Positions 10,392 to 19,069 of a DNA stretch of 64,000 bases are shown piece after piece (position 1 is the first letter of the stretch; every line of letters starts with the position of its first letter). The DNA lies in assembly GCA_963798275.1 (NCBI GenBank), contig CAWCTB010000038.1:154370-218369 (forward strand), read 5' to 3'. This DNA comes from CAWCTB01 sp963798275 (GTDB taxonomy: Bacteria; Acidobacteriota; Terriglobia; Terriglobales; Acidobacteriaceae). The position numbers and the translations under genes are program-made. Below the pieces are notes generated by a model. That model was not told the origin of the DNA and ran no database searches. It worked only from the letters and a program-made list of their open reading frames with translations.

Positions 10392-10865
10392 ATGAATAGA
10401 TTCAAAGACGCGGAACACCTCTTCCGTCTGGCAGCCGTCTTTCTCGTCGGGTTCGTTCTGTTCCTGATTGTGCGTGGTTTGCTGGTGCCGAAGAGTTTTG
10501 GGCAGTACGGACATTATCGGGGCAAGGCGATCGCTGAGATCGCGGCGCTTCCGGTTTCCTACGCAGGACACCAGGTCTGCGAGGGCTGTCATACCGAGGT
10601 CTTCGACGTGAAGAGCAAGGGCGTCCACAAAGGCGTCGCCTGCGAGTCGTGCCACGGACCGCTGGCCGGTCATGCCGACGATCCCGCGTCGGTCCAGCCG
10701 GAGAAACTGGATACCGCCAAGCTCTGCGTTCGCTGCCATCAGGAGAACGTCGCCAAGCCCAGGAACTTCCCCCAGGTTGCGGCCGCGGAACACTCCGGTG
10801 GCGCCGCCTGCAATACCTGCCACCAACCGCACAGTCCGGCCATGACGGCGGGAGGCAGCCAATGA
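10392..10865 (+). CDS. Membrane-anchored tetraheme cytochrome c
   Basis: Residues about 10-30 form a single N-terminal transmembrane anchor (LAAVFLVGFVLFLIVRGLLV); the rest is periplasmic. There are four CxxCH haem sites: CEGCH, CESCH, CVRCH, CNTCH. At 157 residues it resembles small multihaem electron-transfer subunits. The stop overlaps the ATG of the iron-sulfur gene (ATGA), so the two are coupled. With the next two genes it forms an electron-transfer module in which it probably exchanges electrons with a periplasmic partner. The upstream in-frame ORF extension to 10218 lacks coding character. The precise redox partner is unknown. Confidence 0.85.
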   Translation: MNRFKDAEHLFRLAAVFLVGFVLFLIVRGLLVPKSFGQYGHYRGKAIAEIAALPVSYAGHQVCEGCHTEVFDVKSKGVHKGVACESCHGPLAGHADDPASVQPEKLDTAKLCVRCHQENVAKPRNFPQVAAAEHSGGAACNTCHQPHSPAMTAGGSQ

Positions 10866-11593
10866 AAATCACTCGCCGTCAGTTGCTTATCCTCCTACCA
10901 GCTGCCGCCATTGCGTGGGAGCACATCCTCGCCGGGACACCAGAAACCTCACCCAACTACAACATGACCGAGCACTGGTGGGGCATGCTGATGGACATTA
11001 CCAAGTGCATCGGCTGCGGTAGCTGCGTTCGTGCTTGCCAACTGGAGAACCACGTCCCCGACGGTTATTTTCGGACCTGGGTGGAGCGCTACCACGTCGC
11101 CGACTGGGCTGCCGAATATCCCCAGGTGGATTCGCCGGACGGCGGCAAGAGTGGATTTCCGCCCGCCAAGGAAGAGAGCGGCAAGAACTTCTTCGTTCCC
11201 AAGCTTTGTAACCACTGTGCGGATTCACCCTGCACCCAGGTGTGCCCGGTGGGCGCGACCTTCGTCAGTCCCGATGGCGTCGTCCTGGTGGACCAGAAAT
11301 ACTGTCTGGGTTGCCGCTACTGCGTGCAGGCGTGTCCGTATGGCTGCCGCTTTATCAACCCGACGACAGAAACCGCCAATAAGTGCACGCTCTGCTATCA
11401 CAGAATCACGAAGGGACTCACAACCGCGTGTTGCGAGGTTTGTCCCACCGGTACCCGGCAGCTTGCAGATCTTAAGAATCCGAAGGACCCGATTCATGAG
11501 TTCCTGAGGACACACAGTGTCCAGGTGCTGAAACCCCATTTGGCGACGCGCGCCAAGGTGTTTTACTACGGCCTGGATGGATCGGTGCGATAA
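10862..11593 (+). CDS. Tat-exported 4Fe-4S dicluster (NrfC/PsrB-like) protein
   Basis: The 243-residue protein begins with a twin-arginine-type leader (ITRRQLLILLPAAAIAW). Four cysteine groups could bind four [4Fe-4S] clusters: CIGCGSCVRAC, CNHCADSPCTQVCP, CLGCRYCVQACPYGC, and CTLCYHR paired with CCEVCPTG. The arrangement matches the NrfC/PsrB/DmsB electron-transfer subunits. It sits between the tetraheme cytochrome (ATGA overlap) and the NrfD gene, so electrons probably pass between quinol at NrfD, this protein and the cytochrome. No molybdopterin catalytic subunit is adjacent. Confidence 0.9.
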   Translation: MKITRRQLLILLPAAAIAWEHILAGTPETSPNYNMTEHWWGMLMDITKCIGCGSCVRACQLENHVPDGYFRTWVERYHVADWAAEYPQVDSPDGGKSGFPPAKEESGKNFFVPKLCNHCADSPCTQVCPVGATFVSPDGVVLVDQKYCLGCRYCVQACPYGCRFINPTTETANKCTLCYHRITKGLTTACCEVCPTGTRQLADLKNPKDPIHEFLRTHSVQVLKPHLATRAKVFYYGLDGSVR

Positions 11594-11605
11594 GGAGACT
11601 CCGGA

Positions 11606-12796
11606 GTGCAGATTCCCGTCGAAGGCTTCATGTATCCCAACGAAGTGGAACTCCAGTGGAGCGTGCTCATCGTGCTCTATCCGTTTCTCACCGGACTGGT
11701 GGCTGGGGCATTCATTCTGGCATCGCTGGAGCGGGTCTTTCGGGTTGACGCCGTGAAGCCCACCTATCGGTTGGCACTGCTGACCGCGCTGGCCTTCCTC
11801 ATCATCGCGCCCTTGCCGTTGCAACTGCACCTGGGGCACCCGGAGCGCTCGTTCGAGATGTATCTCACGCCGCACACCTCTTCGGCCATGGCCATGTTCG
11901 GCTTCGTGTACCTGTGGTATCTGCTGGCGGTGCTGGTGCTCGAAATCTGGTTGGACTACCGGCGCGACATTGTCCTGATGTCGCAGTCCACCACCGGGTG
12001 GAAGCGCGTCGTCTATCGCGGGCTGACGCTGGGCTCCAGCAACATCAGCGACCGCGCCCTGCACATTGACGAGCGGGCGGGTTGGCTCATCACGGTTGTC
12101 GGCATTCCTTCGGCATTTCTGTTGCACGGATACGTTGGCTTTATCTTCGGCTCGGTGAAGGCGAACCCCTGGTGGTCCTCACCACTGATGCCGGTGGTGT
12201 TTCTGTTCTCGGCCATGGTGTCAGGTATCGCCATCGTGATGCTGCTCTACATGCTGATGTGCCGGGTGCGCCGCGAGCCGATTGACATGCGCTGCGTCGA
12301 TACGGTGGCAAAGTATCTGTTCTACACGTTCATCATTGACTTCAGCCTGGAGATGCTCGACCTGATCCACCGCATCTACGAAGCCGACGAATCCTTTCGC
12401 AGCCTGGATTTCATGGTGCACACCCGGCTGTATCTGTCGCAGGTGGTCATTCAAATCCTGCTGGGGACCGTGGCCCCAATTGCGCTGCTGGGGTTGACCC
12501 AGGTGCTGAAACTGACCGAGGTGCAGCGCAAACGCATCTACGTCGTCGCAGGATGTTTGACCATGATCGGCATTTTCGCCATGCGCTGGAACGTGGTCAT
12601 CGGCGGACAGCTCTTCTCCAAGAGCTTTCTGGGATACACCACCTACAAGATGGGCTTTGTTGCTCGCGAAGGGTTGCTGACGGCGATCATTCTGACGATT
12701 CTTCCCTTCGCCATCCTGTGGGTGTTGGTGAAGCTTCTGCCACCTTGGCCGGAGAAGCAACAGGTTGCCATGTCTTCCGCGGCTTCAGCCGACTAG
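11606..12796 (+). CDS. NrfD/PsrC-family quinone-interacting membrane subunit
   Basis: Polytopic membrane protein of 396 residues with a GTG start preceded by AAGGAG at 11592-11597. Many hydrophobic helices are visible (VLIVLYPFLTGLVAGAFILA; LALLTALAFLIIAPLPLQLH). The early HLGHPERSFEMY matches the NrfD quinone-site region. It anchors the 4Fe-4S partner encoded 12 bp upstream and exchanges electrons with menaquinol, for which mqnA is present. I infer a cytochrome-FeS-NrfD complex; the direction of electron flow cannot be read from sequence. Confidence 0.9.
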   Translation: MQIPVEGFMYPNEVELQWSVLIVLYPFLTGLVAGAFILASLERVFRVDAVKPTYRLALLTALAFLIIAPLPLQLHLGHPERSFEMYLTPHTSSAMAMFGFVYLWYLLAVLVLEIWLDYRRDIVLMSQSTTGWKRVVYRGLTLGSSNISDRALHIDERAGWLITVVGIPSAFLLHGYVGFIFGSVKANPWWSSPLMPVVFLFSAMVSGIAIVMLLYMLMCRVRREPIDMRCVDTVAKYLFYTFIIDFSLEMLDLIHRIYEADESFRSLDFMVHTRLYLSQVVIQILLGTVAPIALLGLTQVLKLTEVQRKRIYVVAGCLTMIGIFAMRWNVVIGGQLFSKSFLGYTTYKMGFVAREGLLTAIILTILPFAILWVLVKLLPPWPEKQQVAMSSAASAD

Positions 12797-12927
12797 CGGC
12801 TCCTGGTGGGCTGGAAGGCCAACACGAAATCCGCGCGGTGAACCCTGACAGCGCTCGACACTTGGCGGGCCGAGCCGCTTGGTTTAGTATGCTGTTCCTG
12901 ACTGGCCGGTGGCCAGAGGTGCCGCTT

Positions 12928-13323
12928 ATGTCGTTTCAAGTTGATCGCAGCCAATTCGATCCAGAGTCTGGGTTTGAGTACTATATCTGCTTCAAACCTC
13001 CGGTCGAGGTCGATGGCGACGAGGTGCGCTCGCGCATTTCCGTCGAAGCTGCGCTCTCCATCTCGGAGACGGGAGACGTGGCCGATCTAAGTTTCATGTT
13101 GCCGAAAGTGTGCCGCAACGATCATGCCCTTTCGTACCTCAAGCGTGATCCCAACGCGGCCTGCGTCGAAAACCGCGTGTTTATCGCGCTGCCCGGCCTG
13201 AGCGGCGATGCCGCGTTCAATGCTCCCGCCACCCTTGAGTTGGACCACGCAGGACGTATCGTGGCCATTGAAATCAACGGCTGTATTCCCAAAACCAGCA
13301 CCTTCCACCCGGCTCGCGCATAG
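12928..13323 (+). CDS. Hypothetical protein, 131 aa
   Basis: I do not recognise this protein with confidence. The ATG at 12928 is chosen because the upstream extension in the same frame is out-of-frame nrfD sequence. The sequence is acidic and soluble with no signal peptide (SFQVDRSQFDPESGFEYYIC). The tail ATLELDHAGRIVAIEINGC is reminiscent of short DUF2283-like beta proteins, but that is only a resemblance. It lies between the NrfD gene and mobA on the same strand. Confidence 0.5.
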   Translation: MSFQVDRSQFDPESGFEYYICFKPPVEVDGDEVRSRISVEAALSISETGDVADLSFMLPKVCRNDHALSYLKRDPNAACVENRVFIALPGLSGDAAFNAPATLELDHAGRIVAIEINGCIPKTSTFHPARA

Positions 13324-13368
13324 AGCGGCCGGACAAGCCAGCGAATCCGATTCAGGTATTATGTCGGC

Positions 13369-13943
13369 GTGGAGAATGTAACTGCATTTGTCCTGGCCGG
13401 CGGCCGCAGCTCACGCATGGGCGTTGACAAGGCCCTGCTCTCTTTTCGCGACCAGACGTTGCTGGCAAGGGCACTGGAGATCGCTGCGGCGGTGACCGGC
13501 AAGGTGATCATCGTCGGCCCGCGGGAGCGCTATGCGACCTACGGTAACGTCGTTGAAGATGTCTATCCTGGCTGCGGTCCGCTCGGCGGTATCCACGCAG
13601 CCCTGGGCGCAACGGAGACCGAACTCAACCTCGTCCTCTCGGTTGACATGCCGCTGATGACGCCTCAGTTTCTCCAGTGGTTGCTCGAACAGGCCCGCAA
13701 CGCCAGTGAACTGATCGTTGTTCCCGATGCGCTGGGTGGGCAGCAGCCGCTGTGCGCGGTGTATCGCCGGCCGGTGCATGCACTGGCAGAGCAGGCGCTG
13801 AAAGACGGCGACTACAAGATTGGACATTTATTTTCACGCACTCCCACGCGGTATGTCGTCGGAAGAGAAGATCCGTGAAGCCGGCTTTTCGCCGGAAATT
13901 TTCCGCAACGTAAACACCGAGGAGGAGTACAAATCCTTGTTAA
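13369..13943 (+). CDS. mobA: Molybdenum cofactor guanylyltransferase MobA (frame break)
   Basis: Attaches GMP to molybdopterin. GTG start; FVLAGGRSSRMGVDKALLSF contains the LAGGxSxRMGxDK nucleotidyltransferase motif, and GPLGGIHAAL and LVLSVDMPLMTP follow. The first ORF ends at 13878, but removing one base near 13860 continues as VVEEKIREAGFSPEIFRNVN TEEEYKSL, the usual MobA ending. The end at about 13943 assumes one further extra base near 13940. The length of about 190 residues fits the family. MobA implies that bis-MGD molybdoenzymes exist in the cell, relevant to the NrfD module just upstream. Confidence 0.88.
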
Positions 13944-13957
13944 GGGATGAGCCTGTC

Positions 13958-14786
13958 GTGCTGACAAAAGGAAAGGACGGTCACCGGGGGAACGAGCCAG
14001 AAGCCTTACATCGACTTCCAGGATGTGCACAAAGCGTTTGGCAGCAATGTCGTTCTCAACGGCGTGAGCTTCAATGTGATGCCCGGCGAAACGGTCTGCA
14101 TTCTGGGGCGAAGCGGCGTCGGAAAGTCGGTATCGCTGCACCTCATCATGGGCTTCCTCAAGGCCGATAGTGGCAGGGTTCACGTCGCGTACGAAGACAT
14201 CACCGACTATGGCGAGGAAGACATGGAGCGCATCCGCAAGAAGGTGACCATGGTCTTCCAGAACGGCGCCCTGTTCGATTCGCTCACCGTCGGCGAGAAC
14301 GTCGCATTTCCGTTGCGCGAGCGCGGCGGCCTTGAGGAGGAGCAGATTTACCAGATCATTGATGGACTGCTCGACATGGTGGGTGTGCGCGAGTTCCGCG
14401 ATCTGCTGCCCTCGGACTTGTCCACCGGGATGAAACGCTCGGTCGCGATCGCCCGCGCCCTGGCGGCGCAACCCGACGCCGTGCTCTACGACGAGCCCAC
14501 AACCATGGTCGATCCACTGATGGCACATCTGCTGGGCGACCTGATCAAGAAGCTCAAGCAGCAACTCAAGCTGACCAGCATTGTGGTCACCCACGACATG
14601 GCACTCGCCAAGAAGTTGGCCGACCGTGTGATGTTCCTGTACGAAGCCAGAGCCATCTTCTTCGGCACGTTTGCCGAAATGGCCCGTTGCAAGGAGCCAA
14701 TCGTGCAGGAGTTCCTCGACCTCGATTCGATGGATTTCGAACGCTATTTCGGCTCTCAACGGCCGGCACACCAGCCACGAGTGTGA
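13958..14786 (+). CDS. Second Mla-like ABC transporter ATP-binding protein (probable frame break near start)
   Basis: Related to the MlaF-type ATPase at 8503-9349. Core PYIDFQDVHKAFGSNVVLNG, Walker A GRSGVGKS, MVFQNGALFDSLTVGENVAF, a modified signature LSTGMKRSVAIARA, Walker B AVLYDEPTTMVDP. The family start lies before the GTG at 14025. A GTG at 13958 joins to it if one G is removed from the G run 13986-13990, giving about 275 residues. No permease lies beside it, so it may serve a permease elsewhere. It converges on ribE, with 4 bp between the stops. Confidence 0.82.
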
Positions 14787-14790
14787 TTGC

Positions 14791-15436
14791 CTAAAACCCC
14801 TGCGCCACCAGGCGTTCGACCGTCAGCGAGCCGGTCTGTTCGTCGCGGTGGGTCCACTTTTCCAGATACTTGGCTACGATGTCGGTCTCGATGTTGACGG
14901 GATCGCCCGGCTTTAGCGAACCCAGGTTCGTCATCTTGACGGTGTGCGGGAATGATGGCAATCGTGAGGCGGAGACCTTCCAGCTTGGCGACCGTGAGAC
15001 TGATGCCCTCGATCGAGATCGATCCCTTGAACACGACGTATTTCTCCAGGTCCTCGGGAATGTCGATGTGCAGCCAGAAATCGTCGGCATTCGGAATCGG
15101 TTCCAGAGCAACCAGTCGGCCGATGCCGTCCACGTGTCCCTGCACCATGTGACCGCCCATGCGACCGTCAGCCTTCAGCGGCAATTCGAGATTGACCTGA
15201 GCGCCCGCCGTGATACGCGAGAACGAGGTGCGCGTCCAGGTTTCCGCCGCCAGATCGGCGCAGAAGGATTCTGGCTTGATGTCGAGCGCAGTCAGGCAGA
15301 CACCGCTGACGGCTACGCTGTTACCTTGCTGCAACTCTTTGGCGCTGTTGGGCGCGTTGATGGTGATACGGTGATTGCCGCCGCGCTCCACGATGCTGGC
15401 GATGGTTCCCACTTCTTCAACAAGTCCAGTAAACAT
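14791..15436 (-). CDS. ribE: Riboflavin synthase alpha chain (one frame break)
   Basis: Dismutates two 6,7-dimethyl-8-ribityllumazine into riboflavin. It starts MFTGLVEEVGTIASIVERGG, the hallmark of the family, with VNLELPLKADGRMGGHMVQG HVDG at the barrel junction and a second lumazine-binding half after it. One extra C near 14951 shifts the frame; removing it gives IIPHTVKMTNLGSLKPGDPV NIETD and the stop at 14791. Total about 215 residues, normal. It lies 20 bp downstream of ribD on the same strand. Confidence 0.93.
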
Positions 15437-15456
15437 GATGATGGCCTCAGACTAAT

Positions 15457-16698
15457 TTAAGAACTCTCTTCCGATGACGTGACCAGGTGAATGTCGTCAT
15501 CGTACGGATCACGCAGGTATCCTTCGACGGCGAAGTCTTCCCCAAACCTGCGCAAGGTAAGCGCTTTGACGTAAGCCGCCTCGCTGATGTGCCGGTATCC
15601 CGCGCCCAGGGCGAACGGGATGGAACCCGTGCCGGCGAGGATCTTCGGCGCGTAGTAGAAGAAAATCTTGTCCACGATACCAGCCGCAAGCGCGGCCCAG
15701 TTGACCATGGCGCCGCCTTCGATGATCAGGCTCGTAATCTCGCGCGCGCCCAGGTTAGCCATCACTTGCTCGAGATCGGGCCGGCCATCGACCGCCGGCG
15801 TACCTCCAGGGAAAAGGATGGTGCCATCCTCAGGCGGTCGACGCATCGGTACCTGTTCCACCATGACGCCGAGTTTTTCCAGTTCCCGCTTCTTGTTTTC
15901 CTCGGCGAAGCAGCAGAAGACGATGAGGTCCTCTCGCGCGGTCTTGACCACACGCGAGTCCAGTGGCAGGCGAAGCTTCGAATCCAGAATGACGCGCAAT
16001 AACGGCCGGCGGCGGGGAAGGCCGGTCCGGTCGGTCAGCAGCGGATCATCGGCAATGACCGTGCCCACACCCACCATGATGGCGTCGTTGGCGTGACGCA
16101 TTTCGTGAACGTGGGCGCGCGCCTCTTCGCTCGTGATCCAGCCGCCGCTTGCCGCCGGCTCGCCCGGGAGGCCGGTTTCTCCCGGAGGAGGAGCGATCTT
16201 GCCATCCAGCGTCATTGCTGTCTTTAGGGTGACGAACGGAGTCTTGTGGCGAATGTACTTGGCGAACGCCTCGTTGAGTTTCTTCGCCTCGGTTTCGCAA
16301 AGACCTTCGTGCACTTCAATTCCGGCGGCGCGTAGCTTCGCCAGGCCGCGTCCGTAGACCAGCGGGTTGGGATCGCGCATAGCCACGCAGACGCGCTTCA
16401 CGCCAGCGGCAATGACTGCGTCGGCGCAGGGCCCGGTGCGTCCAACATGCGTGCAAGGCTCGAGATTCAGATAGAGCGTCGCCCCACGCGCTCTTTTGCC
16501 GGCTTCTTCCAGCGCCAGCACTTCTGCATGCTTCCGCCCTTCGTAGGTGTGCGTGCCGCGACCGACGATCTCGCCATTTTCGGCGACCAGCACCGCGCCG
16601 ACGCATGGATTGGGAGAGGCCAGCGCCACGCCTTGTCGGGCGAGTTCCAGCGCTTGCTGCATGAACTGTTGCTCGGTGGTTGCCTGCCGCGTAGTCAT
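15457..16698 (-). CDS. ribD: Bifunctional deaminase/reductase RibD
   Basis: Two steps of riboflavin synthesis in one chain. The N-terminal pyrimidine deaminase (residues about 10-150) shows the zinc site KHAEVLAL plus EPCTHVGRTGPC. The C-terminal reductase (about 160-400) shows FVTLKTAMTLDGKIA and SLIIEGGAMVNWAALAAG. At 413 residues it is slightly long, with a short insert before GGWITSEEARAHVHEMRHAN. Its ATG follows the TAG stop of hicA with no gap (TAGATG), so it is probably read from the hicB promoter region, perhaps with translational coupling. No FMN riboswitch is visible upstream. Confidence 0.95.
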   Translation of the reverse strand: MTTRQATTEQQFMQQALELARQGVALASPNPCVGAVLVAENGEIVGRGTHTYEGRKHAEVLALEEAGKRARGATLYLNLEPCTHVGRTGPCADAVIAAGVKRVCVAMRDPNPLVYGRGLAKLRAAGIEVHEGLCETEAKKLNEAFAKYIRHKTPFVTLKTAMTLDGKIAPPPGETGLPGEPAASGGWITSEEARAHVHEMRHANDAIMVGVGTVIADDPLLTDRTGLPRRRPLLRVILDSKLRLPLDSRVVKTAREDLIVFCCFAEENKKRELEKLGVMVEQVPMRRPPEDGTILFPGGTPAVDGRPDLEQVMANLGAREITSLIIEGGAMVNWAALAAGIVDKIFFYYAPKILAGTGSIPFALGAGYRHISEAAYVKALTLRRFGEDFAVEGYLRDPYDDDIHLVTSSEESS

Positions 16699-16944
16699 CT
16701 ATTCAGTGAAGAACCAGGTCTTCAAATCAGCTTCCGGAATATAGCGCGAAGCCTGTCGAAAAAGCGCGTGAAGCATCCCGGGGCGCAATCTCTTGTGCAA
16801 TGGTACCGTGAGTGTCTGATGCTCGCCGCCGACGAGAATGCGGCGAAGTTTAGCGTGGCTGCCGCGGATTGAGACGATTTGAAACCCGAAGCTGCCGAGC
16901 GCCTTGACAACCTCGCGCCCCGACAGTTGCCGCAGCTTTGTCAT
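16699..16944 (-). CDS. HicA-like mRNA interferase toxin
   Basis: 81 residues of the HicA/YcfA double-stranded-RNA-binding fold. GSFGFQIVSIRGSHAKLRR carries the conserved GSH motif and LTVPLHKRLRPGMLHALFRQ the second half. This is expected to cleave mRNA in translation-linked fashion unless bound by HicB. The start overlaps the stop of the antitoxin gene by 4 bp. The antitoxin-first order is less common than toxin-first. The stop abuts ribD directly. Confidence 0.85.
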   Translation of the reverse strand: MTKLRQLSGREVVKALGSFGFQIVSIRGSHAKLRRILVGGEHQTLTVPLHKRLRPGMLHALFRQASRYIPEADLKTWFFTE

Positions 16945-17153
16945 AGCGCGAGCGGTCTTTCAACAATCAACTGTACCTTCGGATGACTGGATAATCCCAA
17001 GGCGGCCAAATCCTCTCCTTCCAGATGGAGGCTAAGCGCTTCATCCAGGTTCCGAACCAAGTCGTCGAGGGTGTCGCCTTGCGTGACCACCGCAACTTCG
17101 AGGCATTCCACGAAGTATCCATCTTCGTCGGGGTGAACCACGGCGTGAATCAC
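16941..17153 (-). CDS. HicB-like antitoxin
   Basis: 70 residues from a GTG at 17153. VVHPDEDGYFVECLEVAVVT QGDTLDDLVRNLDEALSLHL is the typical degenerate RNase-H-like HicB fold; the long helix after it ends at QLIVERPLAL. No C-terminal DNA-binding domain is present, so autoregulation may need another protein. A longer ORF in this frame (to 17492) reads through unrelated frames and is not the gene. The GTG overlaps a possible TGA of the upstream gene in a third frame. Confidence 0.82.
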   Translation of the reverse strand: MIHAVVHPDEDGYFVECLEVAVVTQGDTLDDLVRNLDEALSLHLEGEDLAALGLSSHPKVQLIVERPLAL

Positions 17154-17486
17154 GTCGCGTAGAGATGGATGGTTGAGTTTCTCGCGCGGCGAACTCGCTC
17201 TCGACAGTCGTGCCCACCAGCTGGACTTCCCGCACTGCGAGCCCAGCGATACGGTACTTGGACAGCACTTCATATCGTCCGTGCCCAACGCGCCGAAAGT
17301 AGTCCCACGTGCGCAAATGGTTTCTGGGTGCATTGACACAGCAGCGGCTGACGATATCAGTGCGAACTGAGTTCTCCTTAAGCCCAGGAAGTGCCCGAAC
17401 CACCTCATAAGGAGTGAAAGTCCAGTCACCACGCTGAGCTCGCAATTCGGTTCGCCGCCGCCAAGACTTCTTCGATGAACGTGCAT
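17150..17486 (-). CDS. Small conserved HTH-like protein upstream of HicB (frame breaks; 3-prime end uncertain)
   Basis: The open frame from 17445 reads RGDWTFTPYEVVRALPGLKE, then SVRTDIVSRCCVNAPRNHL and VGHGRYEVL, a pattern I associate with a small uncharacterised bacterial domain (DUF7669-like; from memory, unverified). A coherent N-terminus, MTFIEEVLAAANRLRAQRGD, appears if one base is removed near 17483 and one near 17447. The ORF as it stands runs on into hicB (to 17041), so its real end is unclear. It may act as the DNA-binding member of a three-gene HicBA cassette; that is inference. Confidence 0.55.
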
Positions 17487-17557
17487 GCTCACAGGAACCT
17501 CCGCAAGTCTAAGGATATTTGATAATCAACTTGATTGTCACTTGACAAAAGCCTCAG

Positions 17558-18505
17558 TCAAACAGCGAGTCCACGAAGTCCTGCGGATTAAAGGGCAAGC
17601 AGGTCGCCGGCCTTCTCGCCCACGCCGACATAGCGCACCGGCAAACCTAGTTCCTTGCAGATGGCAACGACTACACCGCCTTTGGCGGTGCCGTCCAGCT
17701 TGGTGAGCACGATGCCGGTGACGCCCGCCGACTGGGTGAACAACCGCGCCTGCTGCAGGCCGTTCTGCCCGGTCGTGGCGTCCATCACCAGCAGCGTTTC
17801 GTGTGGAGCGGTGGCGCTGAAGCGTTGCGCGGTGCGCCGCATCTTGGCCAGTTCGTCCATCAAGCTGGCTTTGGTGTGGAGACGGCCGGCCGTGTCCACG
17901 ATGACATAGTCGGTCTTGCGCGCCTTGGCGGCCTGCAGCGCGTCGAACAGCACCGCCGCAGGATCGCTGCCCGGTTTGTTCTTGATCACCTCGGTTCCGG
18001 TGCGATCGCCCCAGACCTCCAGCTGTTCGATGGCGGCTGCGCGAAAGGTATCGGCCGCCGCCAGAAGCACGGTCTTGCCCTGAGCGCGTAGCGTATGCGC
18101 CAGCTTGCCGATGGTGGTCGTCTTGCCCGTGCCGTTGACACCGACGACGAGGATGACTTCCGGCTCGCCGTCAACTTTCTGCACCGGGTTCTTTTCGGCG
18201 GCGTCGAGGATGGCCAACAGTTCATCCTTCAGCACGCGCTTCAGCTCCTCGACGTCGCCGACCTGCTTGCGGTCCACTTTGTCTCGCAGCGATTGCAAAA
18301 CGGTTGAGGTGGTTGCGGTGCCCAGGTCGGCCGCAAGCAACGTAGCTTCCAGATCGTCGAGGGTGTCCCGGTCAATCTCCTTGCGGATGGAAACGACGTC
18401 TTCGATCCGCTCGCTGAGGCTCTCACGCGTTCGCGTGACCGCCTCTTTCATGCGCTGTAGAAAACTGGGTTTTTCTTCGGTGCTGCCAAACAAGGTTTGA
18501 ATCAT
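17558..18505 (-). CDS. ftsY: Signal recognition particle receptor FtsY (one frame break)
   Basis: GTPase receptor that delivers ribosome-SRP complexes to the Sec translocon. From the ATG at 18505 (MIQTLFGSTEEKPSFLQRMK): N-domain four-helix bundle, then G-domain with VVGVNGTGKTTTIGKLA (G1), DTFRAAAIEQL, DTAGRLHTK (G3), VLTKLDGTAKGG (G4). The ORF stops at GDLLAL, but the conserved C-terminus FNPQDFVDSLFD lies in the next frame and ends at 17558. Removing one T near 17590 joins them as GDLLPFNPQDF. About 315 residues. Essential gene, so the break is a sequence error. Confidence 0.94.
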
Positions 18506-18709
18506 GAATGAATCCGTCGCAAGGCTTCGAGCTGCGCGCCAGCAGAACGGTTCGCTGGCCGCAAGAATGAGGAATGCGTCGCGCAGACTCAATTATAGAC
18601 AAGCAATCGCGCGTCAGCCGCGATCGCATCGCTGCGATGATCGAAGCTGAACGCACGAATCCGGCGTGCTCACGTCGTCATCCAAGCTCTTGTTCGTATC
18701 GGAGGATTC

Positions 18710-18964
18710 ATGGCGAAGTGCGAGCATCTGAAGCAAGCGAACGCCAAGGTGAAGCCCAGCGGTGACGTGTGTCAGGGATGTGTGGAAGCGGGCCTGCGCT
18801 GGATGGAATTGCGCCAATGTCTGGTTTGCGGACATGTCGGCTGTTGCGACTCTTCACCCGGCCGCCACGCTCACAAACACTTCAAGGAGACTGGCCATCC
18901 GGTGATGCAGGCATTTGAGTCCGGCGACTGGAAGTGGTGCTACGTACACGAGTCGTACATGTAG
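18710..18964 (+). CDS. Stand-alone UBP-type zinc finger protein
   Basis: 84 residues: CEHLKQANAKVKPSGDVCQGC, then CLVCGHVGCCDSSPGRHAHK H and HPVMQAFESGDWKWCYVHE. The Cys/His spacing matches the ubiquitin-specific-protease zinc finger (ZnF-UBP), which in eukaryotes binds ubiquitin C-termini. Bacterial stand-alone copies occur, with unknown partners. AGGA (18704) precedes the ATG closely. It is monocistronic between ftsY (divergent) and the PIG-L gene. Confidence 0.87.
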   Translation: MAKCEHLKQANAKVKPSGDVCQGCVEAGLRWMELRQCLVCGHVGCCDSSPGRHAHKHFKETGHPVMQAFESGDWKWCYVHESYM

Positions 18965-19069
18965 TTGTTGACGGGCTCGTACGCACGCGCGCCCGGAATA
19001 TCGCGTCACGCTCGGCGTTTTGTGTACTCTGTATTGGGCGTGAGGACTCCGATCTCTTTCTGACAAACA

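Noticed and set aside
16699..17000. FMN riboswitch upstream of ribD
   Set aside because: The region is fully occupied by hicA and hicB, and the conserved FMN-element stems are not visible.
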